Assembly (NCBI RefSeq): GCF_004801405.1
Contig: NZ_SSOB01000008.1
Location: 1 to 64,000, forward strand
Source of the DNA: Cohnella fermenti
Lineage (GTDB): Bacteria; Bacillota; Bacilli; Paenibacillales; Paenibacillaceae
Length of the DNA stretch: 64,000 nt
Direction of reading: 5' to 3'
Shown: one piece after another, positions 35,893-44,149 of the stretch
How positions within the stretch are numbered: position 1 is the stretch's first letter
Layout of the letters: each line of letters opens with the position of its first letter
Made by a program: the position numbers and the translations under genes
The notes under the pieces: model-generated
Databases searched by the model: none
Told to the model about the DNA's origin: nothing
Seen by the model: only the letters and a program-made list of their open reading frames with translations

Positions 35893-36699
35893 ATGGCGGA
35901 TAAACAGGAGTTGCTGCGGAGAATGGACGACATCGGGCGGTCGCTGGCGGGCCATCAAGGGGCGCATGCGGTATTCGGACTGGGCTCGGTGGGAGTGGAG
36001 ACGGATCGCATCGACGAGTATTCGGATCTCGATTTTTTTGTTGTTGCGGCAGAAGGGGAGAAGCACCGGTTCATCGACCGTCTGGATTGGCTGGAGGACG
36101 TCTGTCCGCTGGCCTACCGGTTCATGAATTGCGAGATGGGTTACAAAATCCTGTTCGAAGACGGCATTTACGGGGAATTCGCGGTGTTCGAGGAGACGGA
36201 GCTGGACAGCGCCCTCTATTCGGGCGGCCGAATGGTGTGGAAGCACCCGTCGTATACGAACGAAGCAATCGTCGACGGGCAAGCCGCGATTCCGAGCAAT
36301 CGCTCGGTGTCGGTCGATCATGTGTTCGGCGAAGCGCTGACGAACCTGTACGTCGGGCTTGGCCGATACCTCAGAGGGGAGAAGCTGTCCGCGATGCGCT
36401 TCATCGAGAGCTACCCCATCGACGGCTTGTTGTCGGTGATGCACCTGTTGGAGCCGGAGGTCGACTATTACCCGGATCGGTTCGGCAACGAGAGGAGGGC
36501 GGAGCGGCGGTTCCCGAAGTTCGCGAGCGTGCTGGGCGGCATGCTGCAAGGGTACGACCGGATTCCGGAATCGGCCCTGCAGTTGCTGAGCTACCTGGAG
36601 AGCTTCTACCCCGTCAATCCGAGGATGTGCGAGGAGATTCGGAAGCTGGCCGAACACGGCATTCGGATGCGGGAAGCAGCCGGGGGCTCGGGGAAGTGA
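35893..36699 (+). CDS. Nucleotidyltransferase-fold protein (Pol beta superfamily)
   Basis: A 268-residue protein with an N-terminal nucleotidyltransferase motif GLGSVGVETDRIDEYSDLD: Gly-Ser followed by the paired Asp residues that bind Mg-NTP. The remaining 200 residues form a helical domain with IESYPIDGLLSVMHLL and end in ESFYPVNPRMCEEIRKLAEHG. The layout resembles aminoglycoside nucleotidyltransferases and their uncharacterised relatives; the acceptor cannot be told from sequence. AGGAGAAGGAG stands directly before the ATG. A terminator-like hairpin precedes the gene. Confidence 0.78.
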   Translation: MADKQELLRRMDDIGRSLAGHQGAHAVFGLGSVGVETDRIDEYSDLDFFVVAAEGEKHRFIDRLDWLEDVCPLAYRFMNCEMGYKILFEDGIYGEFAVFEETELDSALYSGGRMVWKHPSYTNEAIVDGQAAIPSNRSVSVDHVFGEALTNLYVGLGRYLRGEKLSAMRFIESYPIDGLLSVMHLLEPEVDYYPDRFGNERRAERRFPKFASVLGGMLQGYDRIPESALQLLSYLESFYPVNPRMCEEIRKLAEHGIRMREAAGGSGK

Positions 36700-36812
36700 A
36701 GATTTGCTGGCGGCTCATCAGCCCTTCGGCGGATGAGATGAAGAAGGGACACAGATGGCGGAGTAGACGCGAATTTTCAACTTCATTTCCGCCATCCGGT
36801 GCCAAAATAATG

Positions 36813-36941
36813 AATATAGTTGGTTTTTCGACTATATTTTGCGGATTTGTTTTTTTAGGCTCGAATAAGATTGAAATTTCGATCATAATCGTCCATTTAG
36901 CGCTTCCCGGCTGAATTAAACATGAAATTTCGAGTTTAATC
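36813..36941. repeat. Palindrome array C: three units, exact 51-bp period
   Basis: Three stem-loops with different arms but a shared TTTCGA loop core at 36826, 36877 and 36928: ATATAGT/ACTATAT, GATT/AATC and ATTAAAC/GTTTAAT. The region between 36700 and 37161 is otherwise gene-free; it also holds purine-rich and CT-rich tracts. Confidence 0.8.
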
Positions 36942-37112
36942 TGCCAAGAGGGGGGGAGTGGAGGAGGCGAGGAGAGGGGCGAACAGGCCTCTCCGATGCC
37001 CTCGCGAACGTTCTCATCAATGCCATCATCCATACTCTCAATACCGTTCTAACCTACGCCCCCGTCAATGCTGCAAGTGCCCGCACCGTCACCTCTCCTC
37101 GCTGATTCGCCC

Positions 37113-37140
37113 AACTAACTAACTAACTAACTAACTAACT
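37113..37140. repeat. Tetranucleotide repeat (AACT)x7
   Basis: Seven perfect AACT units, 22 bp beyond the stop codon of the convergent nuclease-like gene. Confidence 0.95.
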
Positions 37141-37161
37141 GTTCTCTTGGAGACAGTATTC

Positions 37162-37842
37162 TCAGAATAGGTCCGGGCTCTGGACCGTCCCGATATATTC
37201 GTAAGTGGTGACTCTTCTGGACGATCCTTTGGCGATGGCTCTGAACTTGCCCTTCTCCACAAGCGTTCGGCAATGTTTGACAACCGTGGTGGGGTGAATC
37301 TCCAATTCCTCCGCGGCTTCGGCCGGACGCAGAATTCGATCATGGCGTACTGCGATGCGCATCAATTCCCGCTCCATCCGCGAGTGGCGGTTGTGCCCCG
37401 TACTCCCCCGGTTCGTAGACAAGAAATACGGGGCCAGAGCCGATCGCAACGAGGATAAGATAAAATCGGGATTCTCCTTCAGTTCATCCAGAGAGATATA
37501 AAACACGAGGTAACCTTGAGTCTGCAGGTAGAGTCCTCGGTTGAGGTCCATTCGATATTTGCTTCGATCGGTACCGTGCGAGCCAAAGTCCATAATCTCG
37601 AAGACGATGTACAGAGCGCCAACAAGCCACATGAAGTCGACGAAGTAGGGTCGCCCACGCCAGTCCTTGACCTCATATTCGGGGTGCAAGCCATGCAAGT
37701 GGCCGACAAGACGCCACCACACCCGCTCCGCGAACAGCCGATTTCCATATCCGTGCCCACGCTTGAGCGCATCCCTCCGCTCTCCTTTTCTGCGTTTGAG
37801 ATGATCCCTGATCCATTGCTCGTGTTCCTTCTCGAGGCTCAT
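37162..37842 (-). CDS. DUF559/PD-(D/E)xK-like protein with C-terminal winged helix
   Basis: A 226-residue protein. The first 150 residues look like an endonuclease fold of the DUF559/Vsr kind: PYFVDFMWLVGALYIVFEIM (strand-acid-strand), then DRSKYRMDLNRGLYLQTQGY, where the D-R-x-L-x-x-x-G pattern precedes the last strand. The catalytic Lys of E-x-K is not evident. The last 65 residues are a winged-helix DNA-binding domain (RPAEAAEELEIHPTTVVKHC). Start at 37842 with GAGGTGAAGGGA upstream; 55 codons further upstream have poor composition and run through a terminator. Function unknown; single gene. Confidence 0.65.
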   Translation of the reverse strand: MSLEKEHEQWIRDHLKRRKGERRDALKRGHGYGNRLFAERVWWRLVGHLHGLHPEYEVKDWRGRPYFVDFMWLVGALYIVFEIMDFGSHGTDRSKYRMDLNRGLYLQTQGYLVFYISLDELKENPDFILSSLRSALAPYFLSTNRGSTGHNRHSRMERELMRIAVRHDRILRPAEAAEELEIHPTTVVKHCRTLVEKGKFRAIAKGSSRRVTTYEYIGTVQSPDLF

Positions 37843-37876
37843 TCCCTTCACCTCTTCCCATTGGATAAAAAACACA

Positions 37877-37920
37877 ACGCCCCGCCTCCTCCCATTCGGA
37901 AGGAAGCGGGGCGTTCTTCG
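37877..37920 (-). terminator. Terminator of the GGDEF-EAL operon
   Basis: On the minus strand AACGCCCCGCTTCC pairs with GGAGGCGGGGCGTT, followed by GTGTTTTTTA. Confidence 0.85.
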
Positions 37921-38016
37921 CCTCGCGGTTGAACTGCTATACTCCGTATTGTGCCACAAAACGGTCGCGTACGGCAAGGGGGAGGCGCCATCCCGACCGA
38001 TTAACATGCCGGCCGC

Positions 38017-39204
38017 TCAGAGTCTCCAGCCAATCTCCCCCGGGCGCCCAAGCAGATAGCCTTGCGCGTAATTCACCCCCATCGCGAGAAGCTTGTCCAG
38101 CTCGTCCTGCGTCTCGACGCCTTCCGCGATCAGGTCGATGCCCATGCGGTCGGCGGTGAGGACAAGGGTCTCGAGGATGTGCGCTTTGTACGAGTCCGTG
38201 TGGAGGCCGCTGACGATCGCCCGGTCGACCTTGATGTAGTCGGGCTTCAGCTCGACGACGGACAGCAGCGAGGAGTAGCCGGCGCCGACATCGTCGATGG
38301 CGATGCGGTAGCCTTGGCTCCGATAGTGAGCCAGAACGCGCTCCACCGAGCCGAAGTCTTCGATGCTGGACCGCTCGGTAATCTCGAACACGACCTGCTC
38401 CGGCGTCAGGCGGTGCTTCCGCAGCAGGTCGAGCGTCCGCCACGGGGTGAATTGCGGGTCGTTGATGATCTGGGGAGTCAGGTTCAGGAACAGCTTCTCC
38501 CCGGGGCGCAGCCCGGCGCTGCCGGAGATCGCCTGCTCGCGCGCGAGCTGGTCCAGCGGATAGTCCATGCCGGCGCGCTCCGCGAATTCGAACAAGGGAA
38601 GCGGACCGGGGAAGACGGCGGACCCCTGCGGCCGCGACAGCGCTTCGTAGCCAAGCGGCCGCCCTTCGCGGATGTTGACGATCGGCTGGTATACGCAGCG
38701 GAGAGCCTTCTCCCCGAGCAGGCGCTCCAATTCGCTTAAGCGGAGCGCTTCGTCCAGCGCATCGGCGTTATGGCTGTTCTGCAGCGCTTCGCGCGTCATC
38801 TCGTGGACCTTGAGCTGCGGGTCCCTGCCCCTCTTGAGCAGGCCGAAGGAGCAGCCGGCATGGAGCCTGGCGTTCGCGGCCGCCCCGCGATGCGGACGCA
38901 TCGTCTTCTCCAGCTTGCCCTTGAACTCCAGGGCAGCCGTCATAAGGGACCGCTTGAAGGGCAGAGGGCCCGAAGGATCGGGCGAGCAGAAGAGCAGAAT
39001 CAAGTCGCCATGAGCCCATTCGACTCGATAAGGAAGCAGCGGCTCCTCGAAGCAGTCGCGGATGAGCTGCTCGACCCGCTGCTTGGAACGGGAGTCCAAG
39101 AGGGTTCTTCTTCTCTCCTCCCCGCTCCAATAAAAGTAGATTAATGCCATCTCTCTGTCCGAGGCCCTTGATATGCTTAGCCCGGGGTACGCTCCCAGCG
39201 CCAT
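38017..39204 (-). CDS. EAL-domain c-di-GMP phosphodiesterase
   Basis: A 395-residue cytosolic protein. Residues about 1-155 form a domain of unknown type, possibly a degenerate cyclase-like fold; residues 160-395 are an EAL domain with most catalytic positions present: YEALSRP, NLTPQ, EITERSS, IDDVGAGYSSL (DDFG motif variant), IKVDRAIVSG, IAEGVET and the late Gln in NYAQGYLLGRP. It should hydrolyse c-di-GMP to pGpG. Start at 39204 (MALGAYPGLS) after GAGGAGG; it follows the GGDEF gene by 22 bp, so synthesis and breakdown enzymes are co-expressed. Confidence 0.88.
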   Translation of the reverse strand: MALGAYPGLSISRASDREMALIYFYWSGEERRRTLLDSRSKQRVEQLIRDCFEEPLLPYRVEWAHGDLILLFCSPDPSGPLPFKRSLMTAALEFKGKLEKTMRPHRGAAANARLHAGCSFGLLKRGRDPQLKVHEMTREALQNSHNADALDEALRLSELERLLGEKALRCVYQPIVNIREGRPLGYEALSRPQGSAVFPGPLPLFEFAERAGMDYPLDQLAREQAISGSAGLRPGEKLFLNLTPQIINDPQFTPWRTLDLLRKHRLTPEQVVFEITERSSIEDFGSVERVLAHYRSQGYRIAIDDVGAGYSSLLSVVELKPDYIKVDRAIVSGLHTDSYKAHILETLVLTADRMGIDLIAEGVETQDELDKLLAMGVNYAQGYLLGRPGEIGWRL

Positions 39205-39226
39205 TCCCTTGTCCTCCTCGCTGTCG

Positions 39227-40789
39227 TTAAAGCTGTTCACTGAATGACGCCTCGTAGATTGCGTACGAGCTGCCCGGCTTATCCTTCGCGGTCTTCTTGC
39301 ACGCCGCGGCCCATTGGGACAACTGCTCGTGGCTGACGGCCCGTGAACCGTCCCAGCGGACAACCGCGATGGACAACGATACGCCGGGCTGCTCCACCTT
39401 GGTCCCGTGCCGGTTCACCACGGTCATCGGGCGGGCCTCCCCGTAGAAGGCGTCGACGCCTTCATGGAATCTATCGATGAAGGAGCGGCAGCAGGCCTCC
39501 GCATCCGAGCGTTCGCTAATGGCGATAAAATCATCCCCGCCGATATGGCCGAGGAATCCGTTCATTCCCAAGGCCCCGTTCGCTCCCAAGGCCCCGTTCG
39601 TCCCCATGCTCCCCGGCTTGTCTTCCTCCGATTCTCCGAGCACGGAGCCCAGGGCGGAGGCCGTGTACTTGATCATGTCGTCTCCGGCGCTGTAGCCGTA
39701 GCTGTCGTTGAACCACTTGAAGTAGTCGAGATCCGCGTAGTAGACGCTGAAGGGCCGCTTCGCCTTGACGCGGGCTTCGATCTCCCGGCGGATGCTGTCT
39801 CCGCCCGGAAGCCCCGTGAGCGGATTGACGCGGCGCGCGGCTTCCGCCTGCAGCGAAGCGAACGATTCGAGCAGCACCTTCACGGTAACGCCGCCGATGC
39901 AGTTGCCTCGTTCCGTCACGATCACCGCATCGTACAGTTGGGAATCCGAACGCTTCATGGCGCGCCTGGCCACCGTCTCTACCGGGACGTCCGCTTCCGC
40001 GACCAGAGGAGCTCCCTCCATGATCTTGTCGATTGTTCGATGCCAGTACAGCGGCACGCCGAACTTGGATGCCAGCATCCCGTTCAGCCGTTCCCGGGTG
40101 ACGAGGCCCTGCGGGGCCGTCCCCAGCCCCACGACGATCCCGTGGCAATCGGGATGAGACTCGAACCATTCGGCTGCGGCCGCGACAAGCGTATGGGGAG
40201 CCATGACCGGCATCGGAGCCGCCAATCGCCCGATCTCCATGCCGGAGATATCGCGAAGGGGCGCCTCGGCGGCCTGCAATACGCGATCCTTCCCGCTATC
40301 CCTGCTCCCGTCACCCTTCTGCTCGCTATTCTCTCTCTCCCTGATCCTCTTCGCGAGCTTGGCCGCATCGGCGTTCAGCGCGGTCTTGGCCAACGACAAG
40401 GCGTCCGCGATCGTATCCAGCAGCCGCTGCTCGGCTTGGCGATCGTACGGGCTCGCCCCCGCCGGAACGAAGCCGAAGCCGATCGGGCCGGGCGCTTCGG
40501 GCCGCTCGCAGGCGATCTGGCGCAGGTGCGTCTCGGTTCGGGCGAGAACCTCCTCCAGACGCCGCTTGTCTTCGGGCAAGCGGAGGGCGAGCAGCAGCGT
40601 CCGGTCGCTTAGCCAGGCCCAGACGATATCCGGCCGGCCTTCCGACCACAGCTTCAGCTTCTTCTTCGGCCATGCCGACGCCTCGGGCGGCAGGCGTCCG
40701 GCCAGAAGACCGACGGGCCCCTTGCGCGCTCCTTCCGCAATCGCCCGCACGCGATCCTGATTCAGTAGACTATCCGACCATTTGCCCAA
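39227..40789 (-). CDS. CBS-GGDEF diguanylate cyclase
   Basis: A 520-residue cytosolic protein: an N-terminal domain of about 170 residues without clear family, a linker, a CBS-domain pair (about 185-320, GIVVGLGTAPQGLVTRERL, YDAVIVTERGNCIGGVT) that may bind nucleotides, and a GGDEF domain (about 340-515) with the active-site variant GGDDF and substrate residues in YYADLDYFKWFNDSYGYSAGD. Inside the GGDEF domain there is an insertion of three six-residue repeats (GTNGAL, GANGAL, GMNGFL). The start was moved to TTG 40789, 9 nt after GGGAGG. Upstream partner of the EAL gene in a two-gene operon. Confidence 0.86.
   Translation of the reverse strand: MGKWSDSLLNQDRVRAIAEGARKGPVGLLAGRLPPEASAWPKKKLKLWSEGRPDIVWAWLSDRTLLLALRLPEDKRRLEEVLARTETHLRQIACERPEAPGPIGFGFVPAGASPYDRQAEQRLLDTIADALSLAKTALNADAAKLAKRIRERENSEQKGDGSRDSGKDRVLQAAEAPLRDISGMEIGRLAAPMPVMAPHTLVAAAAEWFESHPDCHGIVVGLGTAPQGLVTRERLNGMLASKFGVPLYWHRTIDKIMEGAPLVAEADVPVETVARRAMKRSDSQLYDAVIVTERGNCIGGVTVKVLLESFASLQAEAARRVNPLTGLPGGDSIRREIEARVKAKRPFSVYYADLDYFKWFNDSYGYSAGDDMIKYTASALGSVLGESEEDKPGSMGTNGALGANGALGMNGFLGHIGGDDFIAISERSDAEACCRSFIDRFHEGVDAFYGEARPMTVVNRHGTKVEQPGVSLSIAVVRWDGSRAVSHEQLSQWAAACKKTAKDKPGSSYAIYEASFSEQL
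39560..39609 (-). repeat. In-frame 18-bp tandem repeat inside the GGDEF domain
   Basis: About 2.5 copies of an 18-bp unit containing CCCAAGGCCCCGTTCG encode the Gly/Asn/Leu repeats just before the GGDDF active-site strand. Confidence 0.8.
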
Positions 40790-40985
40790 TGGCAGTCGCC
40801 TCCCTACATATTTCCTATTGTAGAAGAGAAACGTTAACTGTATGTAAGATTTTCCCTCGTAAAATAAAAAAACGTCGAAATCAGTCGAATCGTCCGGGAT
40901 CATGCGGACCGGCTGCCGATATCTTCTTCGTGAACACGGTGCAATTCCGAAGGAATTCGGGCGATTGCCGTCGAATTCGTAACCT

Positions 40986-43900
40986 ATGATGAGAAGAAGG
41001 AAAATCGCGATAATCGTAGCGCTGTATCTCCTCGCCCTGCTGATCGTGCGGTTCGCCTGGATGGTCGTCCAGACGGATTCCGAGCGGGCGGCGGCGGAGA
41101 ATGGACTGCTGGACCTAAGCCGGTGGAACCCGGCCTCCCAACCGATTCTCTCCCTGTCCGGAGAATGGGAGTTCTATCCGTCCCGGCTCCTGACGTTCGG
41201 TCAGGCCGACGGCGAAGGCCCAGCCTCGGCCGGAGTCGTCCCGGAGCTTGTGTCCGTGCCCGGAAACTGGAAGAAGCATCTCGATACGGCTCAAGGGTCC
41301 AGCTTCGGCTACGGAACCTATCGGCTGCGCATCGTGCTGCCCGATGGGGCTCTGCCCGAGCTGGCCGTTCGGGTGCCTTCGCTGTCCGTGTCGTCGGCGT
41401 TATACGTGAACGGACGTCTGCTCGGCAGCTCCGGCCGCCCGGCGGAGAACGCTTCTTCGTATGAGGCGGACGTCGTGCCTTATTCCGTCCGCATCACGGC
41501 TGAAGGCGGCATTCTGGACCTTGTTCTGCAGGAGGCCAACTTCGATGATCGGGTCAAAGGCGGGATGACGACATCGATCAAGCTCGGAACGGCCCATGCG
41601 ATCGATCGGGCCTATTGGATATCCGCGGGCGCACAGGCGGCGATTATTCTGCTGACGGCGATGCACAGCCTGTACGCCTTCGCCTTGTACTTCATCGGGA
41701 CTCGGCAGAAGACGCTTCTGATCTTCGCGCTGCTGGGGATGTGCTCGGCGGTGAGCGTCCTTTGCAACTCGGACCTGCTCCTGACCACTTGGTTCGGGGT
41801 CGGATTCGAAGCCGCTTATGCCACCTTCTATTTATCCTACTTGGGAGGAGCCGCGCTGCTGTTGCAGTACGTCAGGCACCTGCTCCCCGAAGACGCGTCC
41901 CTCCGCCATTCCCGCTGGCACCTCGTCGCCAGCGTTCTCTTCGGCCTGTTCGTCCTGGCGATGCCGGCCAGGGTGTATTCCTATGCGGATTCGCTTCATT
42001 CGCTTCTGCTTCTGACGGCGTACGCAGGTGCCCCTGTCTACTTCTACCGCGCGGTTCGCAGAGGCGCTCCGGATGCGATCTACCCGCTGCTCGGCACGGT
42101 CGCCCTTGCCTCAAGTCTGCTGTGGGGACTCATCGACACCGCATTCTTGCTTGATTACGGCTTTTATCCGTTCGATATCCTCGCCTTCTTCGTTGCCTTC
42201 GCGCTGTATTGGTTCAAGCGGTACTTCCGCAATGCCGACGAGGCCGCCCGGCTCACGCAACGACTGCAGGCGGCCGACAAGCGCAAGGACGAGTTCCTGG
42301 TCCACACGTCGCACGAGCTCAGGAATCCGCTCCATGGCATTCTGAACGTGGCGCAGGCCGTGATCGACAGCGGCGAACGGGCAGATGCGGGAGCCAACCG
42401 GGAACGGCTCGAGCTGCTGCTCTCCGTTGGCAAGCGCATGTCCTTCCTGCTCAGCGACCTCATCGATCTGAATCGGCTGAGGGAGAACCGGCTGCGGGTG
42501 AACCCGAAGCCAATCCGGCTGCAGGCGAGCGCGGCGGGCGTGCTGGACATGGTCCGGTTCATGGCCGAGGGCAAGCCGATTCAACTGGAGCATCGCATTC
42601 CGAGCTCGCTGCCGGCGTTATTGGCGGACGAGAACCGACTGCTGCAGATTCTGTTCAATCTTCTGCACAACGCGGTCAAGTTTACGAACGAGGGACGGGT
42701 CTGGATCGAAGCGGAAGCCGAAGGCGGCCAGATCGTCATTCAGGTAGCGGATACCGGGATTGGGATGGACAAGGCGACGATAGAACGGATTTTCCAACCT
42801 TATGAGCAAGGGGAAGTTCAGGAGGAGACGAATGCGTCGGGATTCGGCCTGGGCCTGGCGATCAGCAAGCAACTGATCGAGCTTCAAGGCGGTCGGCTGA
42901 CGGTCCGCTCGGCGCCGCATGCCGGCTCCGTCTTCCGATTCACGCTGCCCGCAGCGGAGGCGTCCGAGGAAGAATCGGCGAAGAACGAGGTCGCCGCCGC
43001 GTGGCTCGAAGCGGGAGCGGACGAGGAGAAGGAGGAAGGGAAGGAAGAGGCAGCGCCGCCTGGAAGCGGGCCGACAGCCATCGTTCCAAGGCCCGGCGCT
43101 CCCGAGGCCGACGATCGCGCACGCATTCTCGCGATCGACGACGACCCGGTCAACCTGCGCATTCTTAAGCATGCGCTCGCGGCGGACCGCTACGAGATTG
43201 CCGCGACGACGAGCGGAGCCGAAGCGCTCGTTCTGCTGAATTCGAAGCGGTGGGATCTGGTTATTGCGGATGTGATGATGCCGGGCATATCCGGCTACGA
43301 GGTCGCGCGGACGGTGCGCACGATGTTCACTTCCTCCGAGCTGCCGATTCTGCTGCTTACGGCCCGCGACCGGGCCGAAGACATCGAGGCGGGCTTCCGG
43401 GCGGGCGCGAACGATTACATCGTCAAGCCCGTCGATACGCAAGAGATGCGAATGCGGGTGAAGGCGTTGACGGACGTGGCCCGCTCATCCCGCGAGCAGA
43501 AGCGGCTGGAGGCGGCGTGGCTGCAGGCGCAGATTCAGCCCCACTTCCTGTTCAATACGCTCAATTCCATCGCCGCGCTTGCGGACGTCGACGTGGCCCG
43601 AATGCGCGACCTGTTGAGCGCCTTCGGCGAATACTTGCGGGGCAGCTTCGACACCGCCAATTCGGAGCAACTGGTTCCGCTCCGGAAGGAGCTGGATCTC
43701 GTTCGCGCCTACCTCTACATCGAGAAGGAGCGGTTCGAGGACCGGATACGGATCGAATGGGAAGCGGACGACCATCTCCAGCTTCTGGTGCCGCCGTTGT
43801 CGATCCAGCCTCTGGTGGAGAATGCCGTCCGGCATGGCATTCGGAGGCGGTCCGCAGGCGGCACGGTGCGGATTCGCGTTCGGGAGTCGGGGGACGGGGT

Positions 43901-44120
43901 GGAGATCGCGGTCGAGGACGACGGAGACGGCCTGGAGCCCGAGCTGCTGGCCCGGGCGCAGCAGGAGCGCAGGTCGCTCGGCCGCCATTCGGGCATCGGG
44001 CTGTCCAATACCGATCGCCGGTTGAAGCAGACGTACGGGGAAGGACTTCGTATTCTGAGCCGTCCGGGAGAGGGGACGATCGTCTCCTTCGTTATTCCGA
44101 AGCCGTCGTCTTCCCCTTAA
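40986..44120 (+). CDS. 7TMR-DISM hybrid histidine kinase with two kinase modules
   Basis: A 1044-residue membrane protein. N-terminal signal/TM segment, an extracellular jelly-roll DISMED-like domain (about 50-200), seven membrane segments (about 210-410), a HisKA domain with HTSHELRNPLHGI, HATPase_c (LLHNAVKFTNEG, DTGIGM, GFGLGLAI), a receiver domain (DDDP; phospho-Asp in VIADVMMPGISG; Lys in DYIVKPVD), and then a second, LytS-type kinase module (QAQIQPHFLFNTLNSI, LVENAVRHG, a second HATPase). A receiver between two different kinase types suggests an internal phosphorelay with output to a separate regulator, which is not in this window. No strong ribosome site; ATG 40986 or 40989 possible. 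Confidence 0.9.
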   Translation: MMRRRKIAIIVALYLLALLIVRFAWMVVQTDSERAAAENGLLDLSRWNPASQPILSLSGEWEFYPSRLLTFGQADGEGPASAGVVPELVSVPGNWKKHLDTAQGSSFGYGTYRLRIVLPDGALPELAVRVPSLSVSSALYVNGRLLGSSGRPAENASSYEADVVPYSVRITAEGGILDLVLQEANFDDRVKGGMTTSIKLGTAHAIDRAYWISAGAQAAIILLTAMHSLYAFALYFIGTRQKTLLIFALLGMCSAVSVLCNSDLLLTTWFGVGFEAAYATFYLSYLGGAALLLQYVRHLLPEDASLRHSRWHLVASVLFGLFVLAMPARVYSYADSLHSLLLLTAYAGAPVYFYRAVRRGAPDAIYPLLGTVALASSLLWGLIDTAFLLDYGFYPFDILAFFVAFALYWFKRYFRNADEAARLTQRLQAADKRKDEFLVHTSHELRNPLHGILNVAQAVIDSGERADAGANRERLELLLSVGKRMSFLLSDLIDLNRLRENRLRVNPKPIRLQASAAGVLDMVRFMAEGKPIQLEHRIPSSLPALLADENRLLQILFNLLHNAVKFTNEGRVWIEAEAEGGQIVIQVADTGIGMDKATIERIFQPYEQGEVQEETNASGFGLGLAISKQLIELQGGRLTVRSAPHAGSVFRFTLPAAEASEEESAKNEVAAAWLEAGADEEKEEGKEEAAPPGSGPTAIVPRPGAPEADDRARILAIDDDPVNLRILKHALAADRYEIAATTSGAEALVLLNSKRWDLVIADVMMPGISGYEVARTVRTMFTSSELPILLLTARDRAEDIEAGFRAGANDYIVKPVDTQEMRMRVKALTDVARSSREQKRLEAAWLQAQIQPHFLFNTLNSIAALADVDVARMRDLLSAFGEYLRGSFDTANSEQLVPLRKELDLVRAYLYIEKERFEDRIRIEWEADDHLQLLVPPLSIQPLVENAVRHGIRRRSAGGTVRIRVRESGDGVEIAVEDDGDGLEPELLARAQQERRSLGRHSGIGLSNTDRRLKQTYGEGLRILSRPGEGTIVSFVIPKPSSSP

Positions 44121-44149
44121 GGAAGGCCACCGCACCTGGCGAGCACCGC

